Source of the DNA: a virus
Virus record (IMG/VR): IMGVR_UViG_3300036785_001048
Span: 1-48,929 of that record
DNA: 48,929 nucleotides
Direction: 5' to 3' (one strand)
Positions 6,878 through 13,420 of the stretch are shown here, in pieces. Made by a program: the position numbers and the translations under genes. The notes under the pieces are model-generated. The model worked only from the letters and a program-made list of their open reading frames with translations. It searched no databases and had not been told where the DNA came from. Position 1 is the stretch's first letter. Each line of letters begins with the position of its first letter.

Positions 6878-8398
6878 ATGCCCCAGTCCGAAGAACTGGT
6901 ACCTCGGTTGGCTGAAGGTGTGCGGCTCCTCGGGGCCTACGATTCGCAGGGTCTTACCAAGCCCAAGTTTATCGCCCAACGGCCCGATGGCCAAGTCGTC
7001 TTGTTGTCGGCGCTGCTGTACATTACGGCGACCTTTCTGGACGGGAGCCCCCTAGACCTCGTTGCCACCCATGTCAGCGAAGCCCAGGAGAGGCCCCTCA
7101 CGTCCATCGAGGTGGCCTATCTGGCCGAAACCAAGCTCATCCCTATGGGCCTGGTGGCGCTGCCCTCCAGTGCCCTTGTAGAGGCCCCTAAGGCTGCCCC
7201 CATCCTGGGCATGGCCGGGAGGGCCTTCCTGCCCGGCAAAGTGGTCCGGGTTTTCGCCTGGGCTTTACGCCCGCTGTTCTGGTGGCCGGTGGTCATCGTG
7301 GTCCTGGTTATGGCCGTCCTGGCCAATGTGTGGGCCTTTACTTCCCAGCCCGTGCTCGGTTCTTTGGGGGTCATGCTCTTACATCCTGCCTATTTGCTGG
7401 GAGCCTTTGGCCTGTTGTTCCTGGCCACCCTGTTCCATGAGCTGGGCCACGCCACCGCTTGTCGTTATGCGGGTGGGCGACCGGGGGCTATCGGGGCCGG
7501 GGTGTACATGTTTTTCCCGGCCTTTTACACCGATGTCACCGATAGTTACCGGCTAAAACGAAGAGCCCGGCTGCGCGTCGACCTGGGTGGGGTGTACTTC
7601 AACACCATCTGGATCGTTGGCGCAGCCATTGCTTACCATTTCAGCCCCTACCCGCCGCTCTTGGTCATCCTGGCCATGTCCAACCTGGTCATTATCCAAC
7701 AGTTATTACCGGTGGTCCGTTTCGACGGCTACTGGGTGTTGTCTGATTTAGTAGGAGTACCGGACCTATTCGCCCGCATCAAACCAGCTTTTCGGTCCAT
7801 CCGGCACCTGAAGCGCCCATCCGACCTGACCTGGAAGGCCACCATCATCGTGACCACCTGGGTGGTCATCATCGTGCCCTTATTGCTGGGCGGGATGGTC
7901 TTGACCATCAAGCGGATGCCCAGCTTTATGGAGCACAACTACACCAGTTTCTTGAGTTACTACCACACGGGCTATACCAGTGCGGTCCACGAGCAGTGGA
8001 GTGCCACTGCTTTGGCCGGGCTCATGATGCTGTTCCTGTGCCTGCCGGTGCTGGGCATAAGCATCATGGTCTATCGCACCGGGCGCACCACCGGGGCCTT
8101 GGTCATCGCCAAGCTGCCCAAGCCCTACCGCCCCGTCCATATGCTGAGGGAGCCGCCCAGTGTAGACGAGGACGAGCCCTATGTGCTCAGCCTCTTACGG
8201 CCATCACACCAGCCCATCCGGTTCACCCGGACGTACATGCCGCCCCGGCCCCTACCCCACAAACCTCGGCCCATAGACCCAAGTTGGCCTGCTATCAACC
8301 GGCGGTACGAGTGGTGGGAAGTGACACCCGACGAAGAGGAACAGTGGAACTGGGACCATAGCCCTGAGTACATGAGGCGGCGACCGCCTAAGAATTAG
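6878..8398 (+). CDS. M50-family membrane metallopeptidase with RRE/PqqD-like N-terminus
   Basis: A 506-residue protein; ATG 6878 is chosen because GGGGGAG precedes it and it follows the precursor stop by 16 bp. Residues ~1-95 (VPRLAEGVRLLG, KPKFIAQRPDGQVV, LSALLYITATFLDG) resemble the PqqD/RRE-like domain that binds RiPP leaders. A transmembrane helix (~130-155) and a second ending in HELGH (187-191) give the site-2-protease zinc site; the third ligand is probably D283 in FDGYW. The FPAFYTDVTDSYRL segment is typical of the putative peptide zinc metalloprotease group. More membrane segments follow, then a soluble Pro-rich tail. It probably binds the shared leader and cleaves or exports-and-cleaves the two peptides. 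The M50 call is firm; the RRE assignment and substrate are inference. Confidence 0.85.
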   Translation: MPQSEELVPRLAEGVRLLGAYDSQGLTKPKFIAQRPDGQVVLLSALLYITATFLDGSPLDLVATHVSEAQERPLTSIEVAYLAETKLIPMGLVALPSSALVEAPKAAPILGMAGRAFLPGKVVRVFAWALRPLFWWPVVIVVLVMAVLANVWAFTSQPVLGSLGVMLLHPAYLLGAFGLLFLATLFHELGHATACRYAGGRPGAIGAGVYMFFPAFYTDVTDSYRLKRRARLRVDLGGVYFNTIWIVGAAIAYHFSPYPPLLVILAMSNLVIIQQLLPVVRFDGYWVLSDLVGVPDLFARIKPAFRSIRHLKRPSDLTWKATIIVTTWVVIIVPLLLGGMVLTIKRMPSFMEHNYTSFLSYYHTGYTSAVHEQWSATALAGLMMLFLCLPVLGISIMVYRTGRTTGALVIAKLPKPYRPVHMLREPPSVDEDEPYVLSLLRPSHQPIRFTRTYMPPRPLPHKPRPIDPSWPAINRRYEWWEVTPDEEEQWNWDHSPEYMRRRPPKN

Positions 8399-8425
8399 CC
8401 GACCTATGACGGTGGGACGGTGCTT

Positions 8426-8467
8426 GGAGGGAGATGGGGTGTGCTCAGCCCATCTCCCTCCTTTTTT
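8426..8467 (+). terminator. Intrinsic terminator closing the peptide cassette
   Basis: GGAGGGAGATGGG (8426-8438) and CCCATCTCCCTCC (8449-8461) form a perfect 13-bp stem with a 10-nt loop, followed by six T. Together with the terminator at 5972 it makes 6005-8467 a self-contained transcription unit. Confidence 0.95.
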
Positions 8468-8497
8468 GTCTCCGGGAATTTTTTCTGCTCAGGTGAC

Positions 8498-8570
8498 TTG
8501 ACAAACCAATTCGTATAACCTCTTGTCAAATGAGCTGGTCCACGAATTTGTCAAATTTGGATGACAAATT
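8498..8570 (+). promoter_or_regulatory. Operator-like array of TTGTCA/TGACAA motifs
   Basis: Four related motifs lie in 73 bp: TTGACAAA (8498-8505), TTGTCAAAT (8523-8531 and 8548-8556) and TGACAAAT (8562-8569). The last two form a perfect inverted repeat, AATTTGTCA (8545-8553) and TGACAAATT (8562-8570), with an 8-bp spacer. The region is AT-rich compared with its surroundings and lies upstream of a putative regulator gene, so autoregulation or partition-type binding is plausible. Confidence 0.5.
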
Positions 8571-8662
8571 AGAAAACCCTGATTTGAGAAAACCCAGAAG
8601 GCCCCTTTTATCACGCGGGGGTAATTGTAGGTCACCCTGAGTGGCGGGGTTGTGGAATAGGT

Positions 8663-8671
8663 TGTGGACAA
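8663..8671 (-). other. DnaA-box-like site
   Basis: TGTGGACAA is the reverse complement of TTGTCCACA, the consensus of high-GC actinobacterial DnaA boxes. A partial copy (TTGTGGAAT) lies just upstream. It sits between the operator-like array and the promoter of the next gene. A single box may only be chance or DnaA-linked regulation. Confidence 0.3.
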
Positions 8672-8674
8672 ACT

Positions 8675-8704
8675 TTGCCGACCTGGACTAAAAGCGGCTA
8701 TCAT
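8675..8704 (+). promoter_or_regulatory. Candidate promoter for the regulator gene at 8764
   Basis: TTGCCG (8675-8680), 18-bp spacer, TATCAT (8699-8704). This gives a leader of about 50 nt carrying AAGGAGG, downstream of the operator-like repeats. Confidence 0.4.
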
Positions 8705-8763
8705 CGGAAGTCCACCCGCAAAACGGCTGGTGGAAGAGAAATCGTTCCATAAGGAGGACGAGA

Positions 8764-9771
8764 TTGGCCTACAAGACTATTGCGGCAGCTGAAATGCTGT
8801 TGCAATCCAATACGAAGGACTTGTGGACGCTTGCCGACGCAGTCCTTGCCGACGTACCCGCGGAAGGGCGGGGAGGTGATCGGAGCAAAGGCCCCGCGCG
8901 TGGCCTTTGGGTCGGGGAGCGCTTAGAAGAGATCGCCACCGACCTAACGGAGCGTGGTGTCACCAAGTTGGACGGGGACCCGTATTCAGCTTCGACATTA
9001 GACCATGCCCGTGACACAGCTATCAATTGGTCGCCCGAGCAGCGTTTATCCGAAGCAGCCTACCGTACCCATCAGGAGGCGGGATCAGCTAAGTCTGAGG
9101 GTGGTAAAGTCCTGCGGGCCTTGTGCCATATAGCCCGAGGGCTGAAGGTCCATCGCCCGGCTGGGGTTGATGTAGCGGCGTGGGAAAAGGCAGTCGAGCA
9201 AGTAATGAGGAAACGTGGCTTGTCTCGCCGCTACTTGGTAGCAGCCAACGACTTGCGCCTGGCTATGGGCCACTTGCCAAATGTCCCTGGTCGGGAGGCA
9301 CCCCCCCAAACCCGTCAAGAGCGCATCGCCATAACCCGCGAAGTCATAACCGACCCGGATGCGGTTACCGAGCTAATGAGCCATAAGCCGACTCGTCGGG
9401 CTGCGGCAGAAGCAATTTCTAATGCGCGTCATCAAGATGCCGAGCACATACGCCAAGTTCACCCGGAGCTGCCCCCCAAGCGGGACATTGACCCCGCTGA
9501 CCGTCCTGTTGGCCCCCGTAATGGTGTGGGTCTGCTCCTGATCTTGGAGAAATTGGGCCTTCACACTGACGAGGCCCGCAAATTGGCTCGTGCCGTCTTA
9601 GAAGGTTATGAAGGCATCAAGGAGCTGATCAGCGACGAGGATCGCGACATCCTCCTGGAGGAAGTGCAGTTGGCGGTCAATGCCTGGCAGATGGTCCATA
9701 CCGGTATCAGCGGTGGTGGAGCTACCGATGAAGCCCTGGAGGAGATCCTTCGTGGTGGCAGACAAGCCTGA
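8764..9771 (+). CDS. Putative DNA-binding regulator
   Basis: A 335-residue soluble protein from TTG 8764, supported by AAGGAGG 6 nt upstream. The N-terminal half (WTLADAVLAD, LEEIATDLTERGV, then YSASTLDHARDTA, then an Arg-rich stretch) recalls actinobacterial helix-turn-helix proteins of the RacO/DUF6192 kind, where an HTH is followed by a helical part. The C-terminal half is charged and helical (LEKLGLHTDEARKLARAVLEGYEGIKEL) and may mediate dimerisation. An array of inverted TTGTCA motifs lies upstream and a hairpin follows the stop. Repression of its own promoter or a partition role are possible. The family match is from memory and the exact function is unknown. Confidence 0.45.
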   Translation: MAYKTIAAAEMLLQSNTKDLWTLADAVLADVPAEGRGGDRSKGPARGLWVGERLEEIATDLTERGVTKLDGDPYSASTLDHARDTAINWSPEQRLSEAAYRTHQEAGSAKSEGGKVLRALCHIARGLKVHRPAGVDVAAWEKAVEQVMRKRGLSRRYLVAANDLRLAMGHLPNVPGREAPPQTRQERIAITREVITDPDAVTELMSHKPTRRAAAEAISNARHQDAEHIRQVHPELPPKRDIDPADRPVGPRNGVGLLLILEKLGLHTDEARKLARAVLEGYEGIKELISDEDRDILLEEVQLAVNAWQMVHTGISGGGATDEALEEILRGGRQA

Positions 9772-9778
9772 CCTTATT

Positions 9779-9803
9779 AGTGCCGGGGTTTGGCCCCGGC
9801 ACT
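9779..9803 (+). terminator. Hairpin after the regulator gene (terminator-like)
   Basis: AGTGCCGGGG (9779-9788), TTTGG loop, CCCCGGCACT (9794-9803): a perfect 10-bp GC-rich stem. It has no real T-run, so termination may be partial. Confidence 0.5.
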
Positions 9804-9842
9804 GTTCCATCCCCAAAACAGAAAGGAAACAGATAACTCACC

Positions 9843-10358
9843 GTGAGTACCAAAATGGATGACCAAGTAATGGCGGTTTTCAATGCTGTTGCTAACAACC
9901 GCTGCGCCACTTATCAGGATATCGCAGACCATTCCGAAATGAACCTGGCCGACGTGAGTAACACTCTGGTGTACCTGCGTAAGCCCGAGAACGCCCTACA
10001 GTTCGGCTTTACCATCCCTCATGTCAAGCGTGGTCGTCCCGGCATAGACTGGAATACCGGCGAGGACATCGACCGTCGTTTCGTGGTTGTCGGCCTCGAT
10101 GGGGCGGTCTTGGAGCCTGAGGACCGCAATCTGGTCCGCCTGGGGTGCTGGGCCACCATGGGCCACACCACCACCATGTGCTACAACGAGAGCCACGCTT
10201 TGTCATTGGCGGCCAAGATGGCCCCTGACCGCCTGACAAAAACGTTGTTCAACCGTGCAGCAAAGACCCTCGATTTCATAGCTGACACTATGGCCGAGGC
10301 TTTAGAGCAGGACAAGGCTCGTCAAAAAGACATTGCCGTCAATGGTGCTACTTCCTGA
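9843..10358 (+). CDS. Putative winged-helix DNA-binding protein
   Basis: A 171-residue protein from GTG 9843; AAAGGA lies about 15 nt upstream and an alternative in-frame ATG is at 9855. Residues ~8-45 (VMAVFNAVANNRCATYQDIADHSE, MNLADVSNTLVYLRK) read as a winged helix-turn-helix, and the following segment contains GRPGIDW and a beta-rich wing. The C-terminal third is an Ala-rich helix. It is likely a small transcriptional regulator working with its upstream neighbour. No ligand-binding domain is evident, and I do not recognise the exact family. Confidence 0.45.
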   Translation: MSTKMDDQVMAVFNAVANNRCATYQDIADHSEMNLADVSNTLVYLRKPENALQFGFTIPHVKRGRPGIDWNTGEDIDRRFVVVGLDGAVLEPEDRNLVRLGCWATMGHTTTMCYNESHALSLAAKMAPDRLTKTLFNRAAKTLDFIADTMAEALEQDKARQKDIAVNGATS

Positions 10359-10397
10359 CCTCTCCTGACCTTATCAGACCCTAAGCCACTTGTACAT

Positions 10398-10427
10398 GTC
10401 AGATCCGTCAGTACTGACGGATCTGAC
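10398..10427. repeat. 30-bp perfect palindrome
   Basis: GTCAGATCCGTCAGT (10398-10412) is followed directly by its exact reverse complement (10413-10427). It lies between the winged-helix gene and the next small gene and carries CCGTCAG/CTGACGG units that recur at 48394-48448. Candidate roles are a repressor operator, a cruciform, or an RNA hairpin with almost no loop. Confidence 0.7.
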
Positions 10428-10452
10428 GGTTTCACCGAATGGAAGGAACCGA

Positions 10453-10854
10453 ATGAGTTACTATTTGACCGAGTGGGGAGGGGCGGCAAACGACAAGTCG
10501 TACAAGTACGCTGGTTCGTTGATCATCACCGGGCCCTTCGACACCCAAGCCGACGCCTGGGACTTCTGCCAGGTCATCAACGACGATGTGTACGGCACCG
10601 AGTTCCATGGCCCCAAGGACTTTGCCGTGCTCCAGGGTCACATTGAGAGCACCAGCGGTACTGAGGACCGTGACCCATTGGGTGGTAGCGGGGGGCTATG
10701 CACTCCTCAGAAGAGGCTTCAGGATGAGTACGATCTGGAGTATTACCCTGGGGGCCCAGATGACATGATGCCGGAACCTCTTACCACCATCGAGCGGTGG
10801 TGGCCTACTTATCGTCAGGACTGGCAGGCAGCACAAGAAGTCCCGACCGCCTAG
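10453..10854 (+). CDS. Hypothetical protein
   Basis: A 133-residue acidic protein. ATG 10453 (MSYYLTEWGG) is preferred over 10390 because GGAAGGA lies 7 nt upstream and the earlier start falls in front of the 30-bp palindrome. It has a compact N-terminal region (SLIITGPFDTQADAWDFCQVIN) with a DTQADAW pattern seen in many small phage proteins, then an acidic Asp/Glu/Pro-rich tail. It has no signal peptide or membrane helix. It lies between two palindromic elements in the non-structural island. I do not recognise the family. Confidence 0.55.
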   Translation: MSYYLTEWGGAANDKSYKYAGSLIITGPFDTQADAWDFCQVINDDVYGTEFHGPKDFAVLQGHIESTSGTEDRDPLGGSGGLCTPQKRLQDEYDLEYYPGGPDDMMPEPLTTIERWWPTYRQDWQAAQEVPTA

Positions 10855-10859
10855 ATTGA

Positions 10860-10892
10860 GTGACAGACTGTCTAAGTTGGACAGTCTGTCAC
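10860..10892. repeat. Inverted repeat, related copy at 48343
   Basis: GTGACAGACTGTC (10860-10872) and GACAGTCTGTCAC (10880-10892) pair perfectly around TAAGTTG. Its central 19 bp (10867-10885) match 16 of 19 bases of the element at 48343-48361, 37 kb away. It follows the stop of the 10453 gene and has no T-run. Confidence 0.65.
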
Positions 10893-10898
10893 AAGGCG

Positions 10899-10929
10899 CT
10901 GACAGATTGTCCTCTCTTTGTGCCATACT
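10899..10929 (+). promoter_or_regulatory. Candidate promoter for the gene at 10962
   Basis: CTGACA (10899-10904), 19-bp spacer, CATACT (10924-10929), followed by a short leader with AAGGAGA before ATG 10962. It sits just after the inverted repeat, which could act as its operator. Confidence 0.35.
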
Positions 10930-10961
10930 GGGTCTCCTAAGTCTAACCAAGGAGAGTAACT

Positions 10962-11396
10962 ATGAAGATGTCCGATATCGAAGTCGGCCAGGAGTATGCT
11001 TGCGGTACCAAAGGGCGTTGGACAACCTATAGGCGCGCCCATGCCCTGGAGCTGGGTCGACACCGGGTCCTAGATGATGAAGAGAGCAAGCCCGTCCCCG
11101 CCGCCCGGGTCAAGTTCGATGATGGCACCATCCAATGGGTGGTCCTCCGGTCAGTCGTCATGCCCTGGTCGGAGTACGAAGCGGCAGTGTCCAATGTGGA
11201 CAGAGCCCTGTATGACCAGATCGTGAACGGCCCCACCCGAAGTGAGCGGGCGCGCTTCGTGGTGAAAGAGCTGGGCGAGGTTGGCTTCGATACCGGGACG
11301 CCTCCTTTTGAGCTGGTGAACGAGTCTTCTTCCATCGGTGGGTTTGTGCGAGTCAAGGTGGAGTTCTTGGAGGATGTCCTCGACGCTTTGACTTAG
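10962..11396 (+). CDS. Hypothetical protein
   Basis: A 144-residue protein from ATG 10962 with AAGGAGA upstream. The N-terminus (MKMSDIEVGQEYACGTKG, then RHRVLDDEESKPVPAARVKFDDGTIQWVV) looks like a small beta-barrel of the kind seen in phage proteins that read VGKEYAxRE. The C-terminal half is helical and charged. It is the last gene of the non-structural island before virion appendage genes. The function is unknown; a nucleic-acid-binding barrel is possible. Confidence 0.55.
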   Translation: MKMSDIEVGQEYACGTKGRWTTYRRAHALELGRHRVLDDEESKPVPAARVKFDDGTIQWVVLRSVVMPWSEYEAAVSNVDRALYDQIVNGPTRSERARFVVKELGEVGFDTGTPPFELVNESSSIGGFVRVKVEFLEDVLDALT

Positions 11397-11445
11397 GGGC
11401 TCAGAGCAGACCAAGAAGCAGTAACGTCTGTCTAAAGGAGCCTCA

Positions 11446-11919
11446 GTGCCGCATTCACTCACAGTCCGCAACCCTCTGCCGACCGGGGTGGTCAGCCTGA
11501 CTATCCCCTCGGTGGAGGGTTTTGGCATACCTGCCCTGCCGGGGCAGACCCTGGTCCTGGACGATATCTCGTTTTCCCGTATCCCGTCGTACTGGTTCGG
11601 GACCGGTAACAGCTTCGGGGCCCCACTCATGATCGACAATGGTGCGATCAACCCCGGTGTCCCGGCCCCGACATTGTCCGGGGTAGCCCCGGTCACCGCC
11701 CCGCACGGGACGGGCACCGCGGTAACTCTCACCGGTACCTTCTTCACGGGTGCTACCCAGGTCTTGTTCAACGGGGTCGCAGCTACTGGTGTATCGGTCA
11801 CCAACTCCACCACCATTGCCTGCACCACCCCGGTAGTGGGCGCGGCCGGTCCTGCCGTCGTCCAGGTCGTCACCCCTGGTGGCGTGGCTACCCTTTCCAG
11901 CGGCTTCTCCTTCACCTAG
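11446..11919 (+). CDS. IPT/TIG-domain virion protein
   Basis: A 157-residue protein from GTG 11446, with AAAGGAG 8 nt upstream. Residues ~75-157 form an IPT/TIG immunoglobulin-like domain (PTLSGVAPVTAPHGTGTAVT, LTGTFFTGATQVLFNG, ending TPGGVATLSSGFSF). Such domains decorate phage heads, tails and fibres and often bind carbohydrate weakly. The N-terminal part may anchor it to the virion. It opens a block of appendage and neck genes and shares its fold with the protein two genes downstream. Confidence 0.7.
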   Translation: MPHSLTVRNPLPTGVVSLTIPSVEGFGIPALPGQTLVLDDISFSRIPSYWFGTGNSFGAPLMIDNGAINPGVPAPTLSGVAPVTAPHGTGTAVTLTGTFFTGATQVLFNGVAATGVSVTNSTTIACTTPVVGAAGPAVVQVVTPGGVATLSSGFSFT

Positions 11920-11961
11920 TATCGGGGCGACCCGCAAGGACAACTAGCTGAGGAGGCGGTC

Positions 11962-12486
11962 ATGCCTGACACCGTACCGGTTGTAAACGAGCGCAAGGAC
12001 TTGGTGTCCTTGGTGCACATGGGCCCTCAGGGGCGGGAAGAGTACATCTGGCAGTCCCACGGGGTGGGTACCGGGGAAGACCTACTGGAGCTGCCGGTGT
12101 ACGTCACCGAGAACCCTAATTTTCGGCGCCAACAGCGCCGGGGGATCTTGCGCGTCCTGTCCCCTGAGGAATTTGCCGCCTGGCAGCGCCCCTCTTACGA
12201 CAACTGGGTGGCGAACCAGGAGGCCGAAACGGCCAAGCTGATGGCTGGTATGGACCGCTCCCCCCAGGAGTACATCCTGCAAAAGGCGTGTATCGCCCCG
12301 GAGGCGGGGAAACCTTGTGCCGCCTTGGTCACGGTCAGGCATACCGAAGAGACCCAGCGCCCGCCGCTGTGTGACCGCCATACCCATCTCCAGAGCTATT
12401 GCGTCCTCACGGTGGACGAGTCCATCGCCCCCGCCCCGGGCCAGTCCAACCTGGTGTGGAAGTTCTTAGGCCAGGCCCCCCGATGA
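11962..12486 (+). CDS. Hypothetical protein with Cys/His cluster
   Basis: A 174-residue protein from ATG 11962 with GAGGAGG upstream. The N-terminal half contains RREEYIWQSHG-like charged sequence and a segment reading ILRVLSPEEFAAWQRP. The C-terminal part holds Cys and His (KACIAPEAGKPC, then LCDRHTHLQ) that could bind zinc. Its stop overlaps the next start (ATGA), so translation is coupled to the second IPT/TIG protein. It is probably a small structural or assembly protein; the family is not recognised. Confidence 0.6.
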   Translation: MPDTVPVVNERKDLVSLVHMGPQGREEYIWQSHGVGTGEDLLELPVYVTENPNFRRQQRRGILRVLSPEEFAAWQRPSYDNWVANQEAETAKLMAGMDRSPQEYILQKACIAPEAGKPCAALVTVRHTEETQRPPLCDRHTHLQSYCVLTVDESIAPAPGQSNLVWKFLGQAPR

Positions 12487-13391
12487 GCGACACCAAGCCT
12501 GTGGAACAACATCACCTTCGCCCCGCTGCCAATCAGCGGGATGTCCCCAGCCCAACCGACGAGGTCCCTGAAGGGTATACGCCCCCCATGACCCATGGGG
12601 GTTTGTACGTGGACCCCAATCATACGCCCCGGTTGGCTGACCGGTTGGGTTCAGTCAGGACCGATGCCCTGGTACATGAGCACTGGCCCCGTGATATTGC
12701 TCCTGTTTTTTACCCGGACCTGCCCAATTCGTTCTGGTTGGATGTCCCCGGTGAGGCGCCTGAGCCCCCTTCGAGCCCGCCTGATATCATCGACCCTCCT
12801 GCGGTAACCTCTTGTGACCCAAACTTCGGTGGTGTGGGCACCGTAGTCACCTTGACCGGTACGAACTTCTTCGACCCTGTAACCGTCCAGTGGACTGATG
12901 GGACCAACACCTACGCCAGTACCTCGGTAACCATAATAAATACCACCGAGGTCACCGCCGATGCCAATGTGGGGTCCAAGAAAAATTCCAGGTGGACCGT
13001 GATAGTCACTACTCTTGTTGGTCAAGCCTCGCTGGACAACGCCTTCCAGTGTGATGGCACCCTGCTTACGGGTTACATTCCGATAGAGCCCTTCCCTGAC
13101 CCCTCAGACGCCCTCCAGGCGCAAGAGGCACCTAACCCCGCGCCCGAGGCCCTCGGAGGCTCTGGAGGCACTACAGACCCCTCTCCTGCTACTACAGAGG
13201 GCCCTACCGAGATCAACATCCAAGCGGACCAGGTCACGGTCCAAGCTGATGAGGTCACTGTCCAAGGTCCCGAAGTCTCCTCCGAGGGCACTACAGAGCC
13301 TTCTGAAGAAGCCGAGCAGGTTGAGATGACCGAGTACGAGATGGACCAGATGTGGGGGATCACCGAACCTGGAGCTGAACCTGAGCCTTAG
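12483..13391 (+). CDS. IPT/TIG-domain protein with acidic, repeat-bearing tail
   Basis: A 302-residue protein. ATG 12483 is chosen because it overlaps the preceding stop as ATGA. Residues ~100-195 form an IPT/TIG domain (PAVTSCDPNFGGVGTVVTLT, GTNFFDPVTVQWTDG). The rest is low complexity: Pro/Glu/Thr-rich with short repeats ADQVTVQ, ADEVTVQ, GPEVSS. Glu-rich C-termini of this type are common in phage appendage proteins. It is likely a head or neck decoration working with the 11446 product and the following collagen-like fibre. Confidence 0.6.
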   Translation: MSDTKPVEQHHLRPAANQRDVPSPTDEVPEGYTPPMTHGGLYVDPNHTPRLADRLGSVRTDALVHEHWPRDIAPVFYPDLPNSFWLDVPGEAPEPPSSPPDIIDPPAVTSCDPNFGGVGTVVTLTGTNFFDPVTVQWTDGTNTYASTSVTIINTTEVTADANVGSKKNSRWTVIVTTLVGQASLDNAFQCDGTLLTGYIPIEPFPDPSDALQAQEAPNPAPEALGGSGGTTDPSPATTEGPTEINIQADQVTVQADEVTVQGPEVSSEGTTEPSEEAEQVEMTEYEMDQMWGITEPGAEPEP

Positions 13392-13420
13392 CCTCACGCC
13401 CTAAGAGGGGAGGAGGCCGG

